A DNA stretch of 35,443 nt from JALYUA01 sp038229875 (lineage in GTDB: Bacteria; Acidobacteriota; Thermoanaerobaculia; UBA5066; Gp7-AA6): positions 1 through 35,443 of the forward strand of contig JBBROA010000033.1 in assembly GCA_038229875.1 (NCBI GenBank), given 5' to 3'. The notes beneath the pieces were generated by a model. It saw nothing but the letters and a program-made list of their open reading frames with translations. It was not told the DNA's origin and ran no database searches. Both the position numbers and the translations under genes were made by a program. Below are positions 15,378 through 25,983 of this stretch, piece after piece; the first letter of the stretch is position 1; each line of letters begins with the position of its first letter.

Positions 15378-16436
15378 TCAGAGGCGATGCCGCCTGGCCT
15401 TTCGGGCGGGCTCGCGACGCGGGGCGGCCGCGCTCTCCGCCGCCACCCCCAGGCCCGGAAGCGCGACAACGGGACCCGGAGCCCAGGTGGATGCCATCTG
15501 CGCGAGCGACCAGCGCCGCGCTTCCAGAGGCCGGTCGAGGACCGCAAACAGCGGGTCGGTCGGGCGCAACCCCTCGCCATCGCGCCGCCAATATTCATAT
15601 CGGAGTCGTGTAGACGCCGCCCACCCGGAGCTGCCCACGGTCCCGAGCGCGGCGCCGCGCGAGACCCTCTGTCCCCTTCGCACGTCGATGCGCGAGAGAT
15701 GGCCGAAGATCGTCGCCCCCCGCGCGCCGTGCGAGAGGACGACGACGTTGCCGAGCTGCCACAGTCCGCCGATCCCCTGCCGGATCGTGCCCGCAAACGC
15801 GACGACCCCGCTCCCCGGCGCGACGACCGATGTCCCCGCCGCAGCGGCGATCTCGACGCCCGAAAGGAACTCGTCCTCGCCGGTCCACGGAGAGCGGCGC
15901 GGTCCGAAGTACGCGGCCGGCTCGAAGGGGGCTCCTCCAAGGGGCACGATCGCGGGCACGTCCCGAGACAACGACGGATCCGCCGCCTCGCGGGCGGACA
16001 GAACAGCGCAGCCCCGCTCGAGCGCGCGAAGGTAAGAGGCCAGCCGGTCGGCGACCCGCTCCGGGCTGTCGTCAGCGTCCGCCAGCAGCGGATGCTCCGG
16101 CGCGAGGACCCGCGGCCATCCCGACGCCGGGACCTCATAGAGAAACGCGATGCGGTTTAAGAGATCGGCGCGGGACCGGGCCTCCCGGCGCAGATCCGAC
16201 GCGAGCGTCCGCACGGATTGTTCTTCGCCGCGAAGCCCGCGGGACCGCGCGAGCGCCTCCTCGCGTCCGTTGCCGCGCTCGACCCGAAGAGCGACGGCGG
16301 GAACCGTGAACCAGAGCGACATCGCGAGCAGGGCGAGCGCACCGACCGCGGCGACCGTCAGGCGCTCGGCGGACGCTGGAATCGACAGGGTGCGGACGGT
16401 CCCGCGGCTCGATCCGGGGTGAAACTGGATCTGCAC
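15378..16436 (-). CDS. Membrane-anchored M23/LytM-like protein with lost catalytic residues
   Basis: The 352-residue product has an N-terminal membrane segment (27-48), a probable coiled coil (55-95) and a C-terminal LytM fold (about 185-300), the usual layout of bitopic M23 proteins. The beta-strand and glycine pattern is clear (GTSVVAPGSGVVAFAG, GHLSRIDVRRGQRVSRG, GTVGSSG). The zinc ligands are not: where active enzymes have H-x-G-x-D there is L191-S-G-V-E195, and the final HLH before a Phe/Tyr-Glu is R277-L-R. Only the middle His246 is kept. It is therefore probably not a peptidase; EnvC and NlpD show that such domains can serve as activators of amidases. Its GTG start abuts the stop of the O-antigen ligase half. 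Confidence 0.8.
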   Translation of the reverse strand: MQIQFHPGSSRGTVRTLSIPASAERLTVAAVGALALLAMSLWFTVPAVALRVERGNGREEALARSRGLRGEEQSVRTLASDLRREARSRADLLNRIAFLYEVPASGWPRVLAPEHPLLADADDSPERVADRLASYLRALERGCAVLSAREAADPSLSRDVPAIVPLGGAPFEPAAYFGPRRSPWTGEDEFLSGVEIAAAAGTSVVAPGSGVVAFAGTIRQGIGGLWQLGNVVVLSHGARGATIFGHLSRIDVRRGQRVSRGAALGTVGSSGWAASTRLRYEYWRRDGEGLRPTDPLFAVLDRPLEARRWSLAQMASTWAPGPVVALPGLGVAAESAAAPRREPARKARRHRL

Positions 16437-17942
16437 TCAGGGCCCCCCGGGAGTGTCCGCGGAAGAAGTGCTGAGAAGGCCGAGGGACCGCCGGTCGGAG
16501 GACAGGCCCATTCGTTTCGGCACGAAACTGCGGTCGAGAGAGAACACCACCGCCGCGGGCGAGGCGCCCGCCGTCATTCGAATCCCCGTCGCCTGCCCCG
16601 GGGCGAGGACCCGGGAAACCATGGGAACGGGCGACCGCGCCTCGAACGCAACCGGCTGGCCCGACGGCCCGAAGTTGGCGAGCCCCAGCCGCAGCGTCTG
16701 CCGCGATGGGATCCAGACCGCGAACCGCCGCTTCGTCCACCGGAACACTCCGCCCGGACCGGATTCGAGAGGATGGAAGCCGATGCGCGGCTCGTGTCGG
16801 AATGCCTCCTCGGCCGTCGCGGTCGCGGCAAGAGCGAGGATCACCGCGGCCGCGTAGACCACGGCGGCGGCGGTCGCGGACCTCCGGAACCACGCCTGCT
16901 CGCGCGCTTCCGACGGGGGGGCTGAGCACGCGGCGAGGAGAAAGAACAACAGGGCGACGTCCGGAGCGAACCAGTGGGACCCGGCGGAGAGCGCCACGAG
17001 GAAGACGATGACCGAGATCCCCGCGGCGGCGGTCCGGGGGTCCGCGTCGGGGCCCCGCGCGTGCCGCCCCGCCTGCGCGGCAAGCGCGAGGGCGGCGCAG
17101 GCCGTCACGAGAAACCCGACCGCCCCCGTTTCGGCGAGCGCCTGCACGTAACCGCTTCCCGGGTTGTCACGCGAGGGAAGCGAGCGGCCTTCCTCCCGCA
17201 GAAGATCCGGGAGCTCCCACGAGAACGCTCCCATGCCCGCCCCTTCGACCGGGTGCCGCAGGAAGAGGCGCGTCGCGGCGCGCCAGAGAAGCGGCCTCGC
17301 CGAGACGCGATACTCGAGCGGAAGCGCGGGATCGAACGTCTGCGCCAGACGCGCCCCTGCGCTTCCCGGCCCGGTCCGCAACGCGATCGCCACCCCGGCA
17401 GCGGCGAGCACGACCAGGGCGGCCGCGGCGGCGGCGCGCGCCCGGCCGCGGAACGCCGGCAGGAAGAGGATGAGCGCGAGGCTTCCCGCGGCAACGGCGA
17501 GGCCACTGCGAGATCCCGAAAGAAGGAGCCCGGCCGCGAGGAGGAGAGAGACGACGATCGCCCACGCGACGCTCCCCCGCCCCCGCCCCGGCCTCTCGGG
17601 ACTCGCGGTCGCCATCGCCGCGAGCAGACCGAGCGCGCAGAGAAGTCCGAGCGAGTTCGGATCGACGGCTCCGCCTTCGAGCCGGCCGGTCATCTTCCAG
17701 TAGGCGCCGCCGCGCGAGGGAATTGCGTTGAGCCTCTGAAGCACGGCCGCGAGCGCCGAGAGCGCCGTCCCCGCGATAGAGGCGGTGAGCGCGCGCCGCC
17801 GGACGGTCTCTCCGGCGCGACGGAGCAGGAAATAGAAACCGGCACCTCCGGCGAGCGCGGCGAACGCGAAGAGGGTCTCCTTCAACGCGGCGCCATCGGA
17901 CAGGCCCGTGTCGTTGACCGCGCGCCCGGTCAGGCGGCGCAC
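16437..17942 (-). CDS. O-antigen ligase/polymerase-like membrane protein, C-terminal part of an interrupted gene
   Basis: This 501-residue part begins at GTG 17942 and has about eight membrane segments. It includes GAVDPNSLGLL, the SGSRSG turn, and the large periplasmic loop with RPLLWRAATRLFLRHPVEGAGMG and NPGSGYVQALAETG, which are Wzy_C/WaaL-type signatures. A globular periplasmic C-terminal domain of about 110 residues follows. Family members join or polymerise lipid-linked glycan units at the outer face of the inner membrane. It is in the same frame as the preceding 146-residue piece, separated only by one TGA (17951-17949) and two codons. A complete protein would need both. No ribosome binding site is evident before GTG 17942. 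Whether this half is made, and works, is open. Confidence 0.72.
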   Translation of the reverse strand: MRRLTGRAVNDTGLSDGAALKETLFAFAALAGGAGFYFLLRRAGETVRRRALTASIAGTALSALAAVLQRLNAIPSRGGAYWKMTGRLEGGAVDPNSLGLLCALGLLAAMATASPERPGRGRGSVAWAIVVSLLLAAGLLLSGSRSGLAVAAGSLALILFLPAFRGRARAAAAAALVVLAAAGVAIALRTGPGSAGARLAQTFDPALPLEYRVSARPLLWRAATRLFLRHPVEGAGMGAFSWELPDLLREEGRSLPSRDNPGSGYVQALAETGAVGFLVTACAALALAAQAGRHARGPDADPRTAAAGISVIVFLVALSAGSHWFAPDVALLFFLLAACSAPPSEAREQAWFRRSATAAAVVYAAAVILALAATATAEEAFRHEPRIGFHPLESGPGGVFRWTKRRFAVWIPSRQTLRLGLANFGPSGQPVAFEARSPVPMVSRVLAPGQATGIRMTAGASPAAVVFSLDRSFVPKRMGLSSDRRSLGLLSTSSADTPGGP

Positions 17943-17948
17943 CGCGGC

Positions 17949-18389
17949 TCACACGGTCACGGCGCGGCCCGCGGCGAGAACCGTCGCGAGGCACCAGATC
18001 ACGAGAAGGGTCTTCACCGCCCGGTCCGCACGCGCCGGACGCGGAGCGCTCTCGAAATCGTAGATGAACCGGAAGCTCCATCCGGCCGCGAGCCCGCAAA
18101 GCAGGACCCCGGGCCAGGTGACGGGATCCGCGCCGCCGGCCGCGCGCGCTAAGAGCCCCGCCCACGGAAAGATGAAACAGAAGAGCGCGATCCCTCGCCC
18201 GGGCGACACCGCCGCGCAAAGCGCGATGACGACCGAAAAACCCAGAACCGGGAGCCGGTCGGCCGCTCCCGGAGGAAATCCCGCAGTCAGAAGCAGCGCC
18301 CCCGCCGCGAGCGAGAAAAAAAAGAGCAGCACCCGGACCGGAGTGCCGGGAGAGCGCGAGGGGAAGCCGGCGGTGTTCAGGATTTCCAC
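17949..18389 (-). CDS. N-terminal part of the interrupted O-antigen ligase-like gene
   Basis: This 146-residue piece starts at GTG 18389 and holds about four hydrophobic segments (near 17-40, 44-78, 86-103 and 124-142). It ends at TGA 17951-17949 in the middle of what looks like a loop after the last segment. Reading through that TGA stays in frame with the next piece, and together they give about 650 residues with the twelve or so membrane segments plus soluble tail expected for one O-antigen ligase/polymerase. On its own it has no recognisable domain. The simplest view is a point mutation that turned a sense codon (for example CGA or TGG) into TGA. A sequencing error or a true two-gene arrangement are alternatives. 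Confidence 0.55.
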   Translation of the reverse strand: MEILNTAGFPSRSPGTPVRVLLFFFSLAAGALLLTAGFPPGAADRLPVLGFSVVIALCAAVSPGRGIALFCFIFPWAGLLARAAGGADPVTWPGVLLCGLAAGWSFRFIYDFESAPRPARADRAVKTLLVIWCLATVLAAGRAVTV

Positions 18390-18602
18390 GGAATTCTAGA
18401 TGGCCTCAATGTCGAAGTATGCGTGATCCACCGGCGCGAGTCCGGTGCCACCACCCGGAAGACCGGCGCCCACCATGGCGCCGCCGCGGATCCGGCGCAG
18501 CCAGGACGACAGATCGCAACACTGCCTGCCGACCCATCCCCGGCCCACTCCCCGAGCGCCGGGAGAGGGGCGGCGCGCTCTCACCACGCTGGTGGCTAAG
18601 CT

Positions 18603-18653
18603 CGCCCCGAGAGGAGTCTCCCGACCAGAGGGAGGGAGGAGCCTCTCGGGGCG
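18603..18653. repeat. Perfect 12-bp inverted repeat with 27-base loop
   Basis: CGCCCCGAGAGG at 18603-18614 is matched by CCTCTCGGGGCG at 18642-18653. The loop is purine-rich on the plus strand, with repeated GGAG and GAGGG. No T-run follows on either strand, so it does not look like a simple intrinsic terminator. It may be a REP-like element or part of a folded RNA. Confidence 0.7.
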
Positions 18654-18719
18654 GGAGCGAGAGCGAACGAAGGGATCAGGCGGGCGGTGGAGGCCGCATC
18701 CGGCCGACCCGCCCGCCGG

Positions 18720-18745
18720 TGCCTTCGCCGCGCACGGCGAAGGCA
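18720..18745 (-). terminator. Perfect 11-bp hairpin 28 bases after carB
   Basis: TGCCTTCGCCG (18720-18730) and CGGCGAAGGCA (18735-18745) form an 11-base-pair stem with a CGCA tetraloop, just after the carB stop on the minus strand. The position suits a transcript end or an RNA-stabilising hairpin. There is no U-tract after it, so intrinsic termination is uncertain. Confidence 0.45.
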
Positions 18746-18772
18746 GATCCCGTAGAGAGCGGCAGCGACGGT

Positions 18773-21979
<3,207 letters not shown>

Positions 21980-22050
21980 CAGCGCAGGCCCGGGCCGGCG
22001 CGGTCGGGAAATGAATTCATCAGGCGGGCGCGAAGTCTATCAGGACGGAG

Positions 22051-22173
22051 CGCGAACACAGCGCGGCTCCAGGCGTTCCGCCTGCTCGCAATCAGACCGC
22101 GAACACCCTGGCGGCTCCAGGCGGAGGGCCGCCGTCCGATGCGGCCGTTCCGCCTGCTTGCAGATCAGACCGC
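22051..22173. repeat. Degenerate direct repeats upstream of carB
   Basis: GTTCCGCCTGCTCGCA followed by ATCAGACCGC (22075-22100) recurs as GTTCCGCCTGCTTGCAG with ATCAGACCGC (22147-22173). GCGGCTCCAGGCG occurs at 22063-22075 and again at 22111-22123, and GCGAACAC precedes both copies. The spacings (48 and 72 bases) suggest partial duplication of a unit of about 50 bases. The repeats sit in the 274-base gap between the repeat-protein gene and carB, in or near the carB leader. I see no protein-coding frame here. Confidence 0.65.
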
Positions 22174-22253
22174 AATTGCCAGGAACCCGGATTGTGAGAA
22201 GCGGGCCCCTCTAGCCCCTCTCGGCAACCGGGGAGCCCCTCCGACGGCAGCGT

Positions 22254-24068
22254 TCAGTTCCGCCCGGTGTTCTCCCTCACCCGCCGGCTGCCCGGCCGGG
22301 TCGAGATCGGCGGCGCGATGGTCCGTTCGGCGCCGCAAGTGCCGCGGAGAATCGTACCCGCCTGGCCGACAGCGAAGATCTGTCCCGAAAGAGCGCGGAT
22401 CCGGTAGAGATCGTTCGTCGTCTGCGAGGGCACCGACGCCCAGCTGACACCGTTCGGGCTTTCCAGACGGAGACCGCCCTGACCGACCGCGACGAAGCGC
22501 GAACCCGTCCACGCGACACCCGCGATCGCGCTGTCGATTCCGAGCGCCCGCTCGTCCCATCGGATCCCGTCGGCGCTCGTCAGGACCGCTCCCTGGTCGC
22601 CGACGGCGACGAAGGTCGAGCCGTTCCAGGCGACATCTGAAAGCGACCCGCCGGTCTTGGAAAATCGCACCGTCCAGTGGATCGCGTCGGGGCTGGTCGA
22701 GATCACCCGCGCGACGCCGCCGCCTACGCCGACGTACTGTTTGCCGTCGTACGCCACCGCGAAAAAGCCGCCGTCGGCCGGTCCGCCCGCACTCCAGGTC
22801 AGGCCGTCCGGGCTCGTCTCCGTGGTCCCGCCGTAGCCGACCGCGATGAATTGCGACCCGTTCCAGAGAACGTCCGTGAACGTGTCATTGCGCGCCGGAG
22901 CCACCGCCGTCCACGTCACCCCGTCGTCGCTCGCGAGGATCGTGCTCTTGTCTCCGACCGCCACCCACCGGGTCCCGTTGGCGGCGACGCCGTACAGATG
23001 CTTTTCGGTGTTCTTTCCCCGGGGGGTCCAGGTCACGCCGTCCGCGCTCGTCAAAATCGTCGTGAAGATGCCGACCGCGACGTACTGCTTTCCGTCCGAT
23101 GCGATCGACGAGAGGGCGTTGTTGCGATAGCCGCCGCCGACGGGCGTCCATGCCGCGCCGTCGCGGCTCGTCAGGATCGTGCCGCGCGCCCCGACGGCGA
23201 CGAGCGTCGAGCCGTCGGTCGCGATGGCGGCGAGATCGCTGATCGTCGGAGAGGGAGCGTGAGTCCAGCGCGCGCCGTCGGCGCTCGAGAAGACCGTGCC
23301 GGCCTCTCCCACGGCGACGAAGCCGGACCCCGTCCACTGGATCGACTGCATCGGATATGCGAGTCCCTGTGAGTCGCTCGACCAGTTCATGCCATCGGAG
23401 CTGCGCAGGACGCTCGCCGACGCCATGAACCCGTTCGAGCCGATGACGAACTGCGCGCCGTTCCAGGCGACCGATGTGAGCATGTCGCGGGTGTCGAAGT
23501 TGGCCCCCGTCCACGTGGCGCCGTCGGCGCTGACGAGAAGCGCGCCGATGTCACCCACGGCGACGAAACGGGACCCGCTCCACGCGACGTCGCGCAGCGT
23601 CTGAGAAATCCCGGAAATGCGCGGGGTCCACGCGGCGCCGTCGGGGCTCGTCGTGACCGCGCCTCCGTCGCCCACCGCGACGAACTGCGATCCGCTCCAG
23701 ACGATTCGCCGCAGGGTTTGCGCGGTGCCGACTCCGTGAGCCGTCCACGTAATTCCATCCGGGCTCGAAAACGCCGTTGCGCCGGCGCCGACCGCCAGGA
23801 ACTGGGACCCGTTCCACGAGACTGCCTCGAGGTCCGCGCGCGAATTGGAGATCCGGGGCGTCCACGCGGAGCCGTCCGGACTGGTCAGCACCGTCCCGGC
23901 CGCGCCGACCGCGACGAACGTCCCCTTCCCGAACGCAACCCCCGCGAGGCGGTTGCCCTGCGGCGTCGGATTGCGCCACTCGAAGTCTCCGCACTGCGCG
24001 GCCGCGGGCAGCGCAACCGCGAGCGTCAACGAAGCGGCGAGGAACGTTCTCGTCAGGGTTCCGGGCAT
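22254..24068 (-). CDS. Secreted protein of 13 tandem propeller-type repeats
   Basis: The ATG at 24068 has CGGAGG six bases upstream. The 604-residue product has a signal peptide ending near LPAAAQ and then 13 repeats of about 40-44 residues, each with a core like FVAVGxxGxxxTSxDGxxW. This resembles the Asp-box/BNR motif (S-x-D-x-G-x-x-W), found on the blades of beta-propellers. There is a Cys just after the signal peptide and another at the end of the last repeat (RGTCG), which could close the structure with a disulfide. The last 25 residues are basic and low-complexity. No sialidase catalytic residues are evident, so I do not call it an enzyme; a periplasmic or extracellular binding role is more likely. 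It stands alone with its own -10 element. Confidence 0.85.
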   Translation of the reverse strand: MPGTLTRTFLAASLTLAVALPAAAQCGDFEWRNPTPQGNRLAGVAFGKGTFVAVGAAGTVLTSPDGSAWTPRISNSRADLEAVSWNGSQFLAVGAGATAFSSPDGITWTAHGVGTAQTLRRIVWSGSQFVAVGDGGAVTTSPDGAAWTPRISGISQTLRDVAWSGSRFVAVGDIGALLVSADGATWTGANFDTRDMLTSVAWNGAQFVIGSNGFMASASVLRSSDGMNWSSDSQGLAYPMQSIQWTGSGFVAVGEAGTVFSSADGARWTHAPSPTISDLAAIATDGSTLVAVGARGTILTSRDGAAWTPVGGGYRNNALSSIASDGKQYVAVGIFTTILTSADGVTWTPRGKNTEKHLYGVAANGTRWVAVGDKSTILASDDGVTWTAVAPARNDTFTDVLWNGSQFIAVGYGGTTETSPDGLTWSAGGPADGGFFAVAYDGKQYVGVGGGVARVISTSPDAIHWTVRFSKTGGSLSDVAWNGSTFVAVGDQGAVLTSADGIRWDERALGIDSAIAGVAWTGSRFVAVGQGGLRLESPNGVSWASVPSQTTNDLYRIRALSGQIFAVGQAGTILRGTCGAERTIAPPISTRPGSRRVRENTGRN

Positions 24069-24092
24069 GAGAGGCCTCCGATCTGATGCTCG

Positions 24093-24098
24093 AGTATA
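24093..24098 (-). promoter_or_regulatory. -10 element of the propeller-repeat gene
   Basis: On the minus strand TATACT (five of six consensus bases) lies 24 bases before the ATG at 24068 and upstream of the CGGAGG ribosome binding site. No good -35 is seen 16-18 bases upstream. Even so, an AT-rich hexamer in this GC-rich gap is a fair promoter candidate. Confidence 0.5.
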
Positions 24099-24154
24099 GG
24101 CCGCCAGCGGGGCGAGAAGGCAGATCTGCTCCCTCTCCCCGCGAGCCGGGGTCC

Positions 24155-24172
24155 GGGGGGAGGACGCCCCCC
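24155..24172 (-). terminator. Hairpin directly after the small unknown gene
   Basis: Six G and six C (24155-24160 and 24167-24172) form a short, very stable stem with a six-base loop, starting one base after the TAA of the gene ending at 24174 on the minus strand. There is no T-run after it on that strand. A second small stem (CCCCG/CGGGG near 24137-24152) follows. It may end the aroF-carA-permease transcript. Confidence 0.4.
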
Positions 24173-24173
24173 T

Positions 24174-24635
24174 TTATTCCTCGGGCGGGTCGTCGTCGCG
24201 GTGGGCGGGCTTCAAGCGAGCCAGGGCGCGCACACGGGTCCAGAGGTCGGAGCGCGAATGCGTCGTGGCCGTGCCGAAACCGAATGCCGCAGCAACTCGT
24301 GCCGCGACGGCGTCCGGGTTTTCTCGGAGAAGGGCTGCCATCCTCCGATCCGCCGCCCCGCCGCTGCGGGCCTGGTAGCCTCGGCCGAAGGAGCAAGCGA
24401 GCGAGACGATCGCGAGAACCTTCGCCTCGTCCGAAGCGTCGGGGTTGCGCCTGGCGTACCGGACGAGCCATGCGGCGAGATCGTTCTCGACCGCGTCCGC
24501 CGTTTCGGGCGCGACCCGGTACTCGTCGAGCACAGCCCGGACGGGCCCCAGCGCGCGGCGGAACACCTCGCTCACACGTACGCCCGGAGCCTCGTCCCCC
24601 GGGAGTCCCCGGTTCCCCCGGCTCTTATGCGTCAT
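24174..24635 (-). CDS. Small cytosolic protein of unknown function, faintly sigma-region-2-like
   Basis: The 153-residue product has no signal peptide or membrane segment and is predicted to be mainly helical by eye. The stretch VFRRALGPVRAVLDEYRVAPETADAVEND, followed by AAWLVRYARRNP, recalls the start of sigma-factor region 2, where a long helix is followed by a pair of acidic residues. But the -10 recognition helix and any region 4 are missing. I regard this as a lead, not an identification. It lies 100 bases downstream of the permease gene on the same strand, so it may share that transcript. The ATG at 24635 is the only good start; its ribosome binding site is weak. Confidence 0.6.
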   Translation of the reverse strand: MTHKSRGNRGLPGDEAPGVRVSEVFRRALGPVRAVLDEYRVAPETADAVENDLAAWLVRYARRNPDASDEAKVLAIVSLACSFGRGYQARSGGAADRRMAALLRENPDAVAARVAAAFGFGTATTHSRSDLWTRVRALARLKPAHRDDDPPEE

Positions 24636-24735
24636 CGCCGATCCCGCGGCTGCGCAATGAATTGTGCTTCGATGCGGAAGATCTTACTCCTGTTGGAGTT
24701 AAAACGCTCATCTCCCTTGGGGCGGGTTGTCGGCG

Positions 24736-25983
24736 TCACTCGTACCGGAGCGCCTCCGCGATGTCGATCCGGGACGCGCGCCGCGCGGGAAGCCACGACG
24801 CGACGAGGATCGCGACCGCCGCAAAGCCGACGATCGCGAGAAGGTCGATCCCGCGCACGAGGAACGGGATGAAAGAGACGAAGTAGATCTCCGCGACGCC
24901 CGGGGGAAAGGACAGCAGCCGGAACGTGGTCGCCGCCCAGCAGATGAGCGCCCCGAACACGATCCCCGCGATGACGCCGCTGCCGCCGAGAAGCGCTCCG
25001 AGCCAGACGAAGACGCGCGAGAAGAACCGCGGCTCGGCGCCGAGCGTCGAGAGCACCCCGATGTCCCGCTTCTTCTCCTGGACCGTCATCACGAGCGTCG
25101 CGACCACGTTGAAGGTCGAGACCGCCACGATCAGGCCGATCACGAGCAAAAGCGTCGTCTGCTGGAGCGCGAGGGCCGAGAACAGCCCGCCGTTCATTGA
25201 ACGCCAGTCGGTGACCGAGAACCCGCGACCCGCGGCCTTCTCGATCGCACGCGCGGCGAGGTCGACGTCGGCCGAACGCGTGAGCCGCACCTCGATGACG
25301 TCCGCCGGCGAGTCGAGGCGGCAGAGTGCGCGCAGAACCCCGCGGTCGAGAAAGACCCACTCGGAATCGTACTCGGCGAAGTTCGTCCGAAAAATGCGCG
25401 CGACGCGGAACTGTCCGAACCGCGGCGAGAGGCGTCCGGTCTCGCGCGCGCGGTCCGGCACGCCGAGCGTAATGGCGTCTCCCGCTCGGACGTCCAGCCG
25501 CCGGGCGAGCTCCGTCCCGATCGCAATTCCGGGCAGCACGCCCGCGCCGCCCGGCGTCAGGATCCGCTCGGCGTTCGGCAGATAAGCGTCGATCTCGGAG
25601 ACGGCCCGCTCCCGCGCGGGGTCTACGCCCTTCAACACGGCGTCGGCGCCGTCCGGCGTCGCGGCCGAAGAGGCCACGCCCGCCTGATAGATCACCGGAG
25701 CGACCGCGCGCACGCCAAAGATCCGCGCGATCCGGCGTTCGGCGGCCTCGGTGTCCGGGTAGCCGCCCGATGGGAGGACCAGCGGAAAAACGACGACCTC
25801 CGCGTTCGACCCGATCAGCTTCTCGCGGATCTCGGTGCGGTATCCGGATAGGAGACCCATCGCGACGACCAGCGCCGCCACCCCGAGCGCGATGCCCGCG
25901 ATCGACAGCAGCGACACGGATGAGACGAGCCGGGAAGGGCGGGCGCGCAGGTACGCGAGCGCGACCTCGAGCTCGAGCGGCAT
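24736..25983 (-). CDS. LolC/LolE-type ABC transporter permease
   Basis: The 415-residue product has the MacB/FtsX-type permease layout: one membrane segment at about 20-48, a large periplasmic domain to about 270, and three more segments (about 278-300, 325-350, 370-398). The start LEVALAYLRARP and the end LPARRASRIDIAEALRYE match lipoprotein-releasing permeases. LolCDE lifts mature lipoproteins from the inner membrane so that LolA can carry them to the outer membrane, which fits a cell with an outer membrane. The partner ATPase LolD is not in the window. The ATG overlaps the carA stop by one base (TGATG), so translation is coupled. Related macrolide or cell-division permeases are less likely given the ends. 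Confidence 0.85.
   Translation of the reverse strand: MPLELEVALAYLRARPSRLVSSVSLLSIAGIALGVAALVVAMGLLSGYRTEIREKLIGSNAEVVVFPLVLPSGGYPDTEAAERRIARIFGVRAVAPVIYQAGVASSAATPDGADAVLKGVDPARERAVSEIDAYLPNAERILTPGGAGVLPGIAIGTELARRLDVRAGDAITLGVPDRARETGRLSPRFGQFRVARIFRTNFAEYDSEWVFLDRGVLRALCRLDSPADVIEVRLTRSADVDLAARAIEKAAGRGFSVTDWRSMNGGLFSALALQQTTLLLVIGLIVAVSTFNVVATLVMTVQEKKRDIGVLSTLGAEPRFFSRVFVWLGALLGGSGVIAGIVFGALICWAATTFRLLSFPPGVAEIYFVSFIPFLVRGIDLLAIVGFAAVAILVASWLPARRASRIDIAEALRYE

Larger units (their letters stand above)
18396..18772. other. Gene-free stretch rich in inverted repeats, between carB and the O-antigen ligase gene
   Basis: No convincing gene fills this 377-base stretch. It carries a series of perfect inverted repeats (listed separately) plus smaller ones: GGCGGGCGG at 18679-18687 facing CCGCCCGCC at 18709-18717, with GGCCG-CATC-CGGCC inside it, and CACCA-CGC-TGGTG near 18581-18595. 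On the minus strand a 26-codon frame runs from ATG 18476 to TAG 18396 and ends HAYFDIEAI, two bases short of the weak leader of the next gene; I do not recognise it and would not call it a gene without homologues. The stretch could be an untranslated leader, a carB terminator region or a decayed gene. Confidence 0.4.

Noticed and set aside
17949..17951. Selenocysteine at the in-frame TGA
   Set aside because: Nothing in the O-antigen ligase family calls for it there, and I see no SECIS-like hairpin right after the codon.
18421..18460. A cobalamin-type riboswitch near GAGTCCGGTGCCACC
   Set aside because: There is a vague likeness to part of the cobalamin core, but the B12 box and the rest of the fold are missing, and the downstream gene is not B12-related.
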